Source: Enterococcus wangshanyuanii
GTDB taxonomy: Bacteria > Bacillota > Bacilli > Lactobacillales > Enterococcaceae
DNA: 64,000 nucleotides
NCBI RefSeq assembly: GCF_002197645.1
Contig: NZ_CP021874.1
Span: forward strand, 992,001-1,056,000
Direction: 5' to 3'
The notes below the pieces were generated by a model. The model was not told the origin of the DNA, searched no databases, and worked only from the letters and a program-made list of their open reading frames with translations. The position numbers and the translations under genes are program-made. Every line of letters starts with the position of its first letter. Position 1 is the stretch's first letter. Shown here one piece after another: positions 29,206 to 38,146 of this stretch.

Positions 29206-29270
29206 TGCGGCCAAGAAGACTCGAACTTCCACGGGAGTACTCCCACCAGCCCCTCAAGCTGACGCGTCTG
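29206..29270 (-). other. Prophage attachment site: 3' part of tRNA-Leu(GAG)
   Basis: The minus strand carries the end of a D-arm (CAGACGCG), an anticodon arm with loop TTGAGGG (anticodon GAG), the long class II variable arm, the T-arm with GTTCGAGTC and the acceptor 3' strand ending GGCCGCA without CCA. The matching 5' part (acceptor and first half of the D-arm) is absent to the right, where phage DNA begins. This is the truncated copy left at one junction. The complete tRNA should be at the other prophage end beyond 64000. Confidence 0.85.
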
Positions 29271-29307
29271 ACAACATCAGTTAGTATCCTATCTTTTTTC
29301 TTGCGAC

Positions 29308-29339
29308 AAAAAGCGCCTACCTCACAAGAGATAGGCGCT
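29308..29339 (-). terminator. Terminator of the phage late operon
   Basis: A 12-bp stem (AGCGCCTATCTC and near-complement) followed by TTTTT on the minus strand, downstream of the endolysin gene. The 100 bases between it and the endolysin stop show nothing else. Confidence 0.85.
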
Positions 29340-29446
29340 AAAGGAGTTGTTACCCGAAGGTAAATGAAAAAGTGTTAAGTTAGGGTTGTTGGTGGTATGT
29401 CTTGAATATACTACCTTAATATTTAAATTGCAAGAAATCAATTCCT

Positions 29447-30190
29447 TTATTTGATTTCTTTTGCGGATTTTTCCAATTGTTTTAATTGGTAGTTGTCATG
29501 ATTGAATCGCATACGAGCCGTTGAACGTCCATATTTTTTCAATTGAGCTTCTGCAGTAGCAACTGCCTCATCTGTCGGTAGATACCAACGAGTCAAACCA
29601 TTCATAAACCAAATCTCTGTTTTCCCATTTTTTCGTGTCACTTCGTAAATATACATCTCATCATCTCCTAAGTTTAGTGTTGGTGTTTCTGTGTTTTCAT
29701 TTTCGTTATTATTGTTGTTGCTATTGCTACTCGTCTTTAATCGCCATACTTCAAAATAGCTAGGTTGATTAGTTGCCAAGTAATGATCGATATTATGTTC
29801 AGATACTGCAGTTCCTTGTTGGCCACCAGTCCAATAATCAACACTGATAAAGTCTTGTGAATTTTTCATTGTTCCGACGTGGCCACCAGCTCCGGCGCTA
29901 TCAGCCATACTACGTCCCCAACTCATCATAACGATATCGCCTGCTTGAGCATTCCATTCCTGGTTAACTGCGATTCGCTCATAGCTGTTTTCCTTTAGAT
30001 ATGGTTCAAGTGTGACAGTGCTATACAAATACGCATAAGGTTTCCCGCCTGCATCCTTAATAGCTTGTGTGATTGAACCGGAACAATCTGCAGTTCCATC
30101 TGTTCCGTTTCGTGATCCATACATTGAATAAGTCAACATTCCTTTTCGAACATCAAACCAAAATACGAGTTGTTTGTCATTCGCTGCCAT
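29447..30190 (-). CDS. Endolysin, NlpC/P60-like amidase (Amidase_5 type)
   Basis: A 247-residue phage lysin. The N-terminal part (about 1-145) resembles phage peptidoglycan hydrolases of the Amidase_5/NlpC group. The catalytic Cys lies in TADCSGSITQA and the His in GGHVGTMKN. An Asn/Glu-rich linker follows (about 155-170), then a C-terminal domain (about 178-247) presumed to bind the wall. It degrades host peptidoglycan after holin action. The start is ATG at 30190 with GAGGAGG upstream, inside the end of the preceding gene. Confidence 0.87.
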   Translation of the reverse strand: MAANDKQLVFWFDVRKGMLTYSMYGSRNGTDGTADCSGSITQAIKDAGGKPYAYLYSTVTLEPYLKENSYERIAVNQEWNAQAGDIVMMSWGRSMADSAGAGGHVGTMKNSQDFISVDYWTGGQQGTAVSEHNIDHYLATNQPSYFEVWRLKTSSNSNNNNNENENTETPTLNLGDDEMYIYEVTRKNGKTEIWFMNGLTRWYLPTDEAVATAEAQLKKYGRSTARMRFNHDNYQLKQLEKSAKEIK

Positions 30191-30374
30191 CAGAAACAAC
30201 CTCCTCAATCAGATCATCGATTTCTTTATCAGACAGAGATAAATCCTTGTTCTCAATCAAGAAACGATTGATTGCTGCTACAGCGGTCCTTTTCTTCACT
30301 TCATTTGGTACTTCTCGTTTTGCCATTTCAGCAACTACTTTTACAACTTCATTTTTGACGATTTCTTTACTCAT
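30177..30374 (-). CDS. Small soluble protein in the lysis cassette
   Basis: A 65-residue charged helical protein (MSKEIVKNEVVKVVAEM; ends in an acidic EEVVSDGSE) with no membrane segment. It overlaps the endolysin start by 14 bp and the holin end by 8 bp, so the three are translationally coupled. It could regulate lysis timing. I do not recognise a family. AAAGGATG precedes the start. Confidence 0.7.
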   Translation of the reverse strand: MSKEIVKNEVVKVVAEMAKREVPNEVKKRTAVAAINRFLIENKDLSLSDKEIDDLIEEVVSDGSE

Positions 30375-30888
30375 GTTTTTCATCCTTTCGATCAGGAAAA
30401 TATTTGTCCATCTTTGCATATACTTCATCATGCAACCACTTCAAACTCAAATTAAATAGCCACATTGGATAGTTTTTCTCCCAGCCCAACACAGTTGCAT
30501 TTGCAACAAAGGAAGAAAAGTTATGATAAATAAACGCTGCAGTAAAAACTGTAAAAATGACTGAATGTGTGCCAATCAAAAAATCGATGCAATAACAAAT
30601 GCCGCATACAAGGAATATTAAGCCGTCTCTAATAAGCGAATCAATGACAACCTCTGTCTTTTTACGAACAACATTCGATCGTTGGGCTAGCATCCGCCCG
30701 GTGATCCAGTCCAACACCAAAACAGCTAATAACAACCCAATCAATACCGTATGCGATACCGTCCACTCATCCGAGAACACCCACTGCGGTATAGATAATA
30801 CAGCAGCTCCCATGATTCCAAAGAACCAGCTGTTATCTCTTCCCATTTTTGTTAGCTGATCTCTTACTAATTCTAAAATCTCGTTCAT
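30367..30888 (-). CDS. Phage holin family protein
   Basis: A 173-residue membrane protein with about four hydrophobic segments (WFFGIMGAAVLSI; VLIGLLLAVLVLDWITGRML; LIFLVCGICYCIDFLI; VIFTVFTAAFIYHNF) and a charged C-terminus (DRKDEKHE). LDWITGRMLA recalls the phage_holin_4 group (LDxxTG motif). It should form membrane lesions that release the endolysin. The start is ATG at 30888 with GGAG upstream. Confidence 0.85.
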   Translation of the reverse strand: MNEILELVRDQLTKMGRDNSWFFGIMGAAVLSIPQWVFSDEWTVSHTVLIGLLLAVLVLDWITGRMLAQRSNVVRKKTEVVIDSLIRDGLIFLVCGICYCIDFLIGTHSVIFTVFTAAFIYHNFSSFVANATVLGWEKNYPMWLFNLSLKWLHDEVYAKMDKYFPDRKDEKHE

Positions 30889-30896
30889 TCTTTCTC

Positions 30897-30992
30897 CTAC
30901 TTTCCAAAAATTATTCTTGCTGCAATAAACATGAGTACCCAAAAAGGAATGGCCAACAAGCAACCATTCCTAAATCCTTTATTAAATTCCAT
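30897..30992 (-). CDS. Small single-pass membrane peptide (31 residues)
   Basis: The ATG overlaps the stop of the baseplate gene (TAATG) and is preceded by AAGGTGA. The peptide starts MEFNKGFRNGC, followed by a hydrophobic helix (LLAIPFWVLMFIAARIIF). Its place between baseplate and holin suggests a lysis accessory role. It is short enough to be missed by standard gene callers. Confidence 0.65.
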   Translation of the reverse strand: MEFNKGFRNGCLLAIPFWVLMFIAARIIFGK

Positions 30993-32338
30993 TACTTCAC
31001 CTTACTTTCTAGCACCGTTACTCTTGCAGTCAACGCATCAAACTCGCTTTTTTTAGCATACAAATCCGACATCTTGAATTTGATTTGATACTCCAAATAA
31101 ACTTGATCGATATTAACCACACTAGGTGCAGTTCCATCACTCGGCGGCGCATATAAAACGACATACACACACCCATCGTCTTGTATTCGTTGCCCTGTTT
31201 GGTTTTTATACTCTAACATAGTGATCTTATTCGTGGTGTTTGTGGCTCCACCGTGCCAAGTCGTTCCGTATATCTGTAAATTAACCTGGTAGCGAGACGT
31301 CCCCGGTGCGGTAGAACTTGCACCACTACCGCTGACATAAGCTACAGGTCTGATTGTTCCATCAACTAGCTTTCTTGCAGTAACGACTTTTTGAGCCAGT
31401 GTTGTTGCACCTAAAGAATCAAATAGACCAGGATTCTTATATTCAATATCTGCGATTAAATCAAACCTGCTGCAAACTTGCCTTTTTTGATCCGCAACTT
31501 TCGTTTGAGTTGTATAAATTCTATTATCTAACTCTGCTGAATCAGAATAGGATGTTGAACTTATCTCGTAATCAAATTGGTTAGGATTTAACGTATCTTT
31601 CCCCATATTTGAAAACATTCTATGAGGATTCTCGACAACACTAGCTGATACCTTATTGATAAAGTTTGCAGTCGTTTGTAGAAGAATTTCTTTACCGCTA
31701 AAAATACTTGATAGATCACTAATGGTCACAATATCTTGATTAATGATTTTTTGTTGATTATCATCTACCTTTACCATTAACTGATTCATCGTGTCTGCAG
31801 CTGTTGCCAATCCCTCATTGATGCCTGATAATCCGTTGGTGAAGTTTTCAAGTTCTTGATCAACTTTTACCTGTAAAGATGTAATCACATCATCTAGCGA
31901 CTTAAAATAGAATTCCTCTATCTCTGGCATATTCTGATCGATAGCAGAACGGACCATTGTAAAACCATACTCGGCTAAATCGATTTGTTGGCCATTTTTT
32001 AGATCGAGATAGACATTCATGATCACTTTACCTGCGTAGCCTTTTAAACGATCTGTGATGATATAAGATATTCGCCTACGGTGGTTAGCTTCGATGGTAG
32101 CTGTATCTTCAATTTTCTTGACTACCCCATCTTGCGTGACAGTTAAAAGCACCTTGATTGTTTCGACATCTTCAAAATCTAGTTCAAAGATTTTAGGAGT
32201 CGCAACCGGAATGATCAGCTTAGATACATTGTTGTCGTATGAATAAACGACACTCTCAAGAGTTTGTCTCTTGTGAGCGCCGTTAGTGATTGTTGCATCC
32301 GGAGTGACTAGTTCTTGTTTGAAGTAATTTGTACTCAT
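30992..32338 (-). CDS. Baseplate upper protein (BppU family)
   Basis: A 448-residue protein. The N-terminal 150 residues match the BppU/DUF2479 type domain (KLIIPVATPKIFELDFEDVE; AGKVIMNVYLDL). A helical linker follows (FYFKSLDDVITSLQ), then a C-terminal beta-rich part probably exposed on the baseplate. In lactococcal phages BppU connects the Dit/Tal core to receptor-binding proteins. It abuts the next upstream gene without a gap. Confidence 0.82.
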   Translation of the reverse strand: MSTNYFKQELVTPDATITNGAHKRQTLESVVYSYDNNVSKLIIPVATPKIFELDFEDVETIKVLLTVTQDGVVKKIEDTATIEANHRRRISYIITDRLKGYAGKVIMNVYLDLKNGQQIDLAEYGFTMVRSAIDQNMPEIEEFYFKSLDDVITSLQVKVDQELENFTNGLSGINEGLATAADTMNQLMVKVDDNQQKIINQDIVTISDLSSIFSGKEILLQTTANFINKVSASVVENPHRMFSNMGKDTLNPNQFDYEISSTSYSDSAELDNRIYTTQTKVADQKRQVCSRFDLIADIEYKNPGLFDSLGATTLAQKVVTARKLVDGTIRPVAYVSGSGASSTAPGTSRYQVNLQIYGTTWHGGATNTTNKITMLEYKNQTGQRIQDDGCVYVVLYAPPSDGTAPSVVNIDQVYLEYQIKFKMSDLYAKKSEFDALTARVTVLESKVK

Positions 32339-33091
32339 TTACGCCACTCCTTCTATTTTTCTGATTCTTAAATTGCTAGTTATATCTTTCATTGTCCCAA
32401 GATCAAGACCTTTGTTTTGCGTAACTGTTAGTTGAGTATGTGAATTCCTGGTAATGCGGATTTCAAATAGGATCGCTCCAGCTGGTCCGTTAAACACATC
32501 AAACTCACGCAAGTTAAATGATTGATTTGATTCGAATTCTTGGCAAATTCTTGATATCCCATCGTCAAGCTCATACCACACTCTAATAGTTTTAAAATGC
32601 GTCATGTGCTGATTTAGTGTAATAATATCCCCTGCATTTTTTGCTGTGCCAGCCCAAACTTCCTGAATCCGGGGAAGATATGTCCAACCTTCCGGATTGT
32701 ATGAAGAGCCGTCTGTGTGCATCGTATAATACCATAATCGACCTTCATATCCTTCGGTTAACCATATTTGTTTTCTAGCTCCACCACCTACTTCTATTCT
32801 TAAATGGATGAAAGCACCCGTATTGCTCAATCCTCCCGGCAATCCGCTGAAATCGGCGTATGTCTCATACAGCCCAGGCGGAATATCAAAAACAGAATTG
32901 TATTGCCTCAATGCACCTTGGAGCCTAATATTTTTAGCTCCTTTAAATACTTCCGGCGTAGCGAAGCCATTCGTAAATCCGTTTACTGGTTTATGTGCTT
33001 CCAGCTCATTCGACCCGATGTGATTCTCTAACAACAGAATTAGTTTTTTTACTGTAGGAAGCAAGTTCAACTCTTTTATATCAAATTTCAT
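32339..33091 (-). CDS. Baseplate-associated structural protein, candidate receptor binder
   Basis: A 250-residue beta-rich protein between two baseplate genes. Its middle (TPEVFKGAKNIRLQGALRQ to SSYNPEGWTYLPRI) has the look of phage tail-fibre knobs that end fibre proteins, and the C-terminus is another beta domain. No enzymatic motif is visible. Host recognition is inferred from position only. Confidence 0.7.
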   Translation of the reverse strand: MKFDIKELNLLPTVKKLILLLENHIGSNELEAHKPVNGFTNGFATPEVFKGAKNIRLQGALRQYNSVFDIPPGLYETYADFSGLPGGLSNTGAFIHLRIEVGGGARKQIWLTEGYEGRLWYYTMHTDGSSYNPEGWTYLPRIQEVWAGTAKNAGDIITLNQHMTHFKTIRVWYELDDGISRICQEFESNQSFNLREFDVFNGPAGAILFEIRITRNSHTQLTVTQNKGLDLGTMKDITSNLRIRKIEGVA

Positions 33092-33105
33092 TCTTCATCG
33101 CCTCC

Positions 33106-34761
33106 CTAATACGTAAATGATCGATTGGTTGCCCGACCGAAACCAAATACATCTACTTTTTTAGCTGTAGTATCGACAGACAACACAGACCAGCAATCTT
33201 CTTGAGGTGTGTCTATCAATGTCGGATCGCTAAAGCCACCATTTAAGCATCGCATTTGCGTAAACTTTATACTTTCGCCTAGCTGGTTAAACCCTTCGTC
33301 GTGCCAGTGACCGCAGATATAGCCAACTAAAGTCGCTGGCCCTTGCTGAGTAAAGTCTGCAGTAAAATTGACTAGGTGATCAGGATAAACACTCTTGATT
33401 GGTACCGTTGTTCCTAGCTTATAGGCTTCAAGTATTTTGATTAGACATTCCCGATTATCAAATTTTTCATCGTGGATCGGACAATGGCCAAAAACGATAA
33501 CATGATAATCAATTGGCACTTTCAACGCTACATCTGCCAACCATTTGAGCTGCTCTTGTTGCATTGCAAAATGATCGTGTGATCCGTATTTGTATGTTCC
33601 ATCAGCGTTAAATACGTTTTGGTTATTGTCATTTGTATTTAAACCAATCACACGGATTTTCTTGTCTTCGAAGTCTTTGTAAAAATACAAGCTATCGCCG
33701 TTTCTTACTTCGTCAAACAATTTTGTTTTTGATTCGTAAAAATCTTTAAACTCTTCGTTGGTGATAATGTCACCCGGCATGACTTTACCAATATCACGTT
33801 TAAACGGCGGCGATCCGTTATCGTGGTTGCCGAGATTTACAAACGTCGGAATGGCGGCGGATCGTATTGCTTTAATGCCGAATTTCCTTTGTTGTTGCTC
33901 TGAAATCTCTTTATCCTTAATGTAACAATCTGCATTGTCGCCGTTATAAATCGCTACATCCGCTAGATCCTGTAACGACTGCATGTTCGTTAGGTGTGAC
34001 CAGAAATATTGTGCATATTTCCATGATGTTCGTTCATAACCGTAGTCTGTATGGATATCGGTCATATGCAGTACATTAAATTTAGTTTGATCAATTTTTT
34101 GTCGCAACAAATTTAGAGCAGAAGAAAAAACAGGTCTTGGTGTCTCTCCGCCGATTTGCAGTGCTGCGTTTGTTTGTAACGTTCCGTTTAATTCTTCTTG
34201 CTGCTTCTGCAGCTCATTCAATTGGTTTAGAAGTGCTCCTCCTGGGTCGATTGATTCCAAAAGCTCTTTGTTATCTTCAACAAACTTCATCCAATCTTCC
34301 AATAGTTTATCGATTTCTCCGTTACTATTGGCGATTGCATCATTCAATTGATTCAATAAATCTTCTAATCGCTGGATATATGATTCTCCATCAATCAACA
34401 TTTTAAGGATTGAGGATTGAATTGTATACGTGAAATTTTGAGTGGTGTCTAATAGAACGCCATCTTCGTAGATTTCGAAGTATCCCTCTTGATCGCCGAC
34501 CCGTTGCATACAGTCGTCATCCATCACAAATTGAAAAAGCCCTTCTTTGGGCTTCAATACAGTCGCTTCTTTTTCAATCAAAATATATTGTTTGAAACTT
34601 GTACAAAAAAGTACCCGCAATCCTGTTAGATCATAGGGCACCCCATTCTGCACTATCTTAAAATCAAATATTTCACTATTGACATTACCTTGTCTTACTG
34701 GCAATACACCCAAATGATTGTATGGTTCCGTTGTACTTAATGTACCCGCCCATTTTGACAT
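33106..34761 (-). CDS. BppU-like baseplate protein fused to a metallophosphoesterase
   Basis: A 551-residue two-part protein. Residues about 1-150 resemble a BppU N-domain (GNVNSEIFDFKIVQNGVPYDL), followed by a coiled linker to about 205. Residues about 225-535 form a calcineurin-like phosphoesterase with all metal motifs in order: DIHTD (about 235), NGDNAD, NLGNHDNG (about 312), FGHCPIHD and GHWHDEG (about 484). On a virion this could cleave phosphodiester polymers such as teichoic acid. That is inference. The second ATG (34761) is chosen, 8 nt after AAAGGA. Confidence 0.85.
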   Translation of the reverse strand: MSKWAGTLSTTEPYNHLGVLPVRQGNVNSEIFDFKIVQNGVPYDLTGLRVLFCTSFKQYILIEKEATVLKPKEGLFQFVMDDDCMQRVGDQEGYFEIYEDGVLLDTTQNFTYTIQSSILKMLIDGESYIQRLEDLLNQLNDAIANSNGEIDKLLEDWMKFVEDNKELLESIDPGGALLNQLNELQKQQEELNGTLQTNAALQIGGETPRPVFSSALNLLRQKIDQTKFNVLHMTDIHTDYGYERTSWKYAQYFWSHLTNMQSLQDLADVAIYNGDNADCYIKDKEISEQQQRKFGIKAIRSAAIPTFVNLGNHDNGSPPFKRDIGKVMPGDIITNEEFKDFYESKTKLFDEVRNGDSLYFYKDFEDKKIRVIGLNTNDNNQNVFNADGTYKYGSHDHFAMQQEQLKWLADVALKVPIDYHVIVFGHCPIHDEKFDNRECLIKILEAYKLGTTVPIKSVYPDHLVNFTADFTQQGPATLVGYICGHWHDEGFNQLGESIKFTQMRCLNGGFSDPTLIDTPQEDCWSVLSVDTTAKKVDVFGFGRATNRSFTY

Positions 34762-34778
34762 GTGCATTTTCCTTTCTT

Positions 34779-37436
34779 TTAAAATGTAATGACATCACGT
34801 GGATTGATTCTTGATGTCGCAGTTGAATCGCCTCTGCGGACTTCGAAGTGCAAATGAACACCTGTGGAAGCTCCCGTAGTCCCCATTACACCAATAACAG
34901 TAGCATTGGTTACCTTATCCCCTTGCTTAACATTTATACTGCTCAAATGTCCGTAGTAAGTGTAATAGCTATTACCATGATCTATCATGATGTAATTTCC
35001 TTCCAAAGTAGGATTGCTTCCTACGGTCATGATCGTTCCCGAGTTAGCTGCGTAAATATCGGGTGTGCTACCAGCTGGAACAGAAGCCAAATCAATGCCG
35101 CCGTGAGTGCCTGCAGCGCCTCCGCTATTGTAATCTGGTTCATCCCATTCTTGCGTGACTACATAATTTGCTCTGACTGGTGAAAGCCATCCAGCGGTTG
35201 GTGGTTTCAAATCCTTCAACTTGTCATACCAATATTGCGCTTGAGTTCCGCGGATTGGTTGATTAACATCTTTCGGATGTTCATAAAATGCGATGAAGTA
35301 ATCAGCGGCAAGTTTTACATCCTTCAATTTAGTAAATTCTTTGAAACTAATATTCGCTAGATCCGGTCTTTCGTAATTAGGGAACCATTGGACGTTGTTT
35401 TCCATTTCCCATTGGATTCTTTGACACTGTGCATCTAACGTTCGATAGTCAAGCCCACGATCATTACACCAATCAACAAGTTTTGATTTTGGTGTCCATT
35501 GCACAAGACCATAACCGCCTCCACCGCTAATTTCGTCAATGTCCGGCATGATTCCAGATTCTGATTGCATATTCCCAAGCATTCCAGCAATCGACTCAAC
35601 CGACCATCCCTTTTCCTTGAAGAACTGCCAAATCGCCCAGGCATTTTTTTCTTGATCTGTTGTTAGTTCGGGTGGCACTCCACCGCCTCCACCGCCTCCG
35701 CTTCCATTTCCACCTGGTTTGATTTCTTGACCATCGATAAATAGTTTCCCTCTTTCAATGTACAAATCACCTTTAACATGTAAATCACCATCATGAGTCA
35801 TTGTCCCGAAAGTATTTAGCAATTCCGCATCTCTTTTTGAATTGTACGGAATTTCCAATACTTTCGCGCCGTCGCCGTCAGTTAACATAAAAAAGTTTCC
35901 TTTTTCTAAAATAATACTTATTCCTTCTGCATCTTTACTACTTACAGGGGTAATTCTTCCTATTTTAGTTTTTCCATCCCAACCAATAAAGTTAATTCTA
36001 CCTTTTTCAATCTCAATCCCAGTGAAACTTTTTTCAAAAGAAGTTCGGAACATGATCCCTTCTAGAATTCCAGACCTGATAAAATCAGCATTAAATATGC
36101 CATCAATAGTCCATGCTGTAAGAAAATCGCCATTCCATCCATTTTTCGAAAATCCGATTCCTGATTTATTCATCCGCAATACATGCTTTGCTGTGGTGAT
36201 ATCATCAGTGTCCATGATACCGATATCAGAAGGTTCGTTTTTAGGAACTTGTATCACATGACCACCTGAGTTTCCTGTAATCATTTGAGATGCTTGAATA
36301 AGATTTTTGGATATTTTTTCTGATGTTTTTACAAGTTCTTTTTTTGCCTCTACAAGTTGAGTCTGGATATTATTGGAATATTTTTTTAGGTCATTACCCA
36401 AAACGACGGATTTCCATTTGAATAGTGTCGGATAGAACACACCTTCAAAGAGCCTTTCTTCAATCTCTATATCTATTTCTTTCAGACGAACTTGAGCTGT
36501 ATCTCCAAAATGAAGTCTAGATACTTGATTATAGATAGCTGAGTATTCAGTTGTATTTTCTAAAGAAATCATATTAACTGAATGTGTAACCTTTGGCTCA
36601 TGGATTCTCTCTTTATCAAATAATGATTTTCCCCACTTTATTAGTTCGCCGGTCGTTTTGCACTCACTATTTTCTCGTCTTCCTATTCGTTTATTTTGAT
36701 CGTTAACACCACTCACTTCTAAATACTTATAAGTTATAGGCGGTTGATCACTATCATACTGCTTCCCTTCCGGTTCCCCACCAACAAGATATAGACTATT
36801 AATGACAGAAGAGTCATCTGAAAATTCTTCTATAGATTCCAAATTGATACCAAAATCGATTCGAAAACCACTATCAGTTCCTATTCTTTGCTTCATCGTC
36901 AAATTGTAGTTATCCATATCAAGTTCACCGCTGATAACTCCAGCTAAATTTTGATTGCCATTATTTTGACCAATCATTGCATCTATCGGATTGACTTCTT
37001 TCGCAGTAAATTGATGTTTAGTGGTGATATCTGATTTGTAGACAAATGGTTGTTTAAAAGCTAAATTACTCGCTAAGTTTGACATTATTTGACTGCCGTT
37101 TCCATTTGCAGTAAAACTCGATGGTATGAAATTTCTCTTCGCTTCAAAACCAATATGCTGCGCAGTAAACGATACATTCGATAGGTTTTTTCGAACACTA
37201 AAGATTTTGAAGAATTGCCAAGAACCATCTTCCCATATTGCTTTTACATATCTATCTCGTTTGATTTCCTCTCTAAATTGACCATTCAATTTATAAACAC
37301 CGTAAAAAGAATAGGTACTATTAATACTTCTAGTAATCTCTGGTAACTGCTCAAAATCAATCAAAGTTATTCCGTGTTCAGTAAAATCTTTTGGAATATC
37401 TTCATATAGATAAACCTCATATGTCCTGTTTCTCAA
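34779..37436 (-). CDS. Tail tip protein (Tal) with lysozyme and M23 peptidase domains
   Basis: An approximately 885-residue protein. Residues about 1-370 are the gp27-like/prophage tail endopeptidase scaffold that caps the tail. A Gly-rich linker (GNGSGGGGGGG, about 580) leads to a phage tail lysozyme domain (about 592-690, GMLGNMQSESGI). A final M23 endopeptidase follows (HGGIDLA at about 777, HLHFE at about 860). Both domains would open the wall during DNA injection. The TTG at 37436 overlaps the Dit stop (TTGA) and lies 9 nt after AAGGAG. Confidence 0.9.
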   Translation of the reverse strand: MRNRTYEVYLYEDIPKDFTEHGITLIDFEQLPEITRSINSTYSFYGVYKLNGQFREEIKRDRYVKAIWEDGSWQFFKIFSVRKNLSNVSFTAQHIGFEAKRNFIPSSFTANGNGSQIMSNLASNLAFKQPFVYKSDITTKHQFTAKEVNPIDAMIGQNNGNQNLAGVISGELDMDNYNLTMKQRIGTDSGFRIDFGINLESIEEFSDDSSVINSLYLVGGEPEGKQYDSDQPPITYKYLEVSGVNDQNKRIGRRENSECKTTGELIKWGKSLFDKERIHEPKVTHSVNMISLENTTEYSAIYNQVSRLHFGDTAQVRLKEIDIEIEERLFEGVFYPTLFKWKSVVLGNDLKKYSNNIQTQLVEAKKELVKTSEKISKNLIQASQMITGNSGGHVIQVPKNEPSDIGIMDTDDITTAKHVLRMNKSGIGFSKNGWNGDFLTAWTIDGIFNADFIRSGILEGIMFRTSFEKSFTGIEIEKGRINFIGWDGKTKIGRITPVSSKDAEGISIILEKGNFFMLTDGDGAKVLEIPYNSKRDAELLNTFGTMTHDGDLHVKGDLYIERGKLFIDGQEIKPGGNGSGGGGGGGVPPELTTDQEKNAWAIWQFFKEKGWSVESIAGMLGNMQSESGIMPDIDEISGGGGYGLVQWTPKSKLVDWCNDRGLDYRTLDAQCQRIQWEMENNVQWFPNYERPDLANISFKEFTKLKDVKLAADYFIAFYEHPKDVNQPIRGTQAQYWYDKLKDLKPPTAGWLSPVRANYVVTQEWDEPDYNSGGAAGTHGGIDLASVPAGSTPDIYAANSGTIMTVGSNPTLEGNYIMIDHGNSYYTYYGHLSSINVKQGDKVTNATVIGVMGTTGASTGVHLHFEVRRGDSTATSRINPRDVITF

Positions 37437-38146
37437 ATCCACACACTCCTTAAAAGCACAGTTGCTTTTTGGATATTTCCTTCAACGAGAATCGTATTGT
37501 CTCCTGGATAAATTAACGGCCAGTCGCCTTTACTTCTAATCCGCTTTCCATTCTGTATACAATTTCCAAGTTGAGTATCAATCGTACATAAACCAACAGC
37601 TGTATCTATCAATTCAATTGATCTATCTTTGATAGTAATTCTCACAACCCCTCCAGCTGAATCCAATTCAAAATACGGATGGGCTATCTCTGTTCCATGA
37701 TCATGAATTATATTGGATCCCGTACGCAGTAGCTTAGGTTCTTCTCCCACCTTTCTCCTGAAGGGCTGACAACGAAATGATAGTTCAAACTTATAAAAAT
37801 GACCCATTTCATTTTTAAACGATAATGGCGTATTCATGTTACAATGCGCCTCTAAATATTTATCCGGATTATTATGTGTGATTAATTTCCCCTTCCCGGT
37901 CAACCATCGTTTAACCTTCTCGATATTTTTGTAAGGTATCGTAATTTCTGGAATTCTTAGGTCAAAGGAATCATAATCTCCATACCATTCATGATAGTCA
38001 CCATTACGTCCTAAAAGTGATGTAACCTCAATTCTAGGACTTGGTGAGATTTCTTCTAGTTCATCTAAAATCATACAACGGTGGTCAATGAGAGCATTTT
38101 CACCTTTCCAAATAAAATTTGGTGTATCTTTGCTTAAACGCTCCAT
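37433..38146 (-). CDS. Distal tail protein (Dit)
   Basis: A 237-residue siphovirus tail protein of the Sipho_tail/Dit type, forming the hexameric ring between tail tube and tip. Seen are TSLLGRNGDYHEWYGDYDSF and FYKFELSFRCQPF, typical of the family N-domain. Its ATG overlaps the tape measure stop (TAATG), with GGGGGTGG upstream. Confidence 0.88.
   Translation of the reverse strand: MERLSKDTPNFIWKGENALIDHRCMILDELEEISPSPRIEVTSLLGRNGDYHEWYGDYDSFDLRIPEITIPYKNIEKVKRWLTGKGKLITHNNPDKYLEAHCNMNTPLSFKNEMGHFYKFELSFRCQPFRRKVGEEPKLLRTGSNIIHDHGTEIAHPYFELDSAGGVVRITIKDRSIELIDTAVGLCTIDTQLGNCIQNGKRIRSKGDWPLIYPGDNTILVEGNIQKATVLLRSVWI

Noticed and set aside
29048..29257. 69-residue minus-strand frame over the attachment site
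   Set aside because: It runs through the tRNA remnant and terminator, so it is not a gene.
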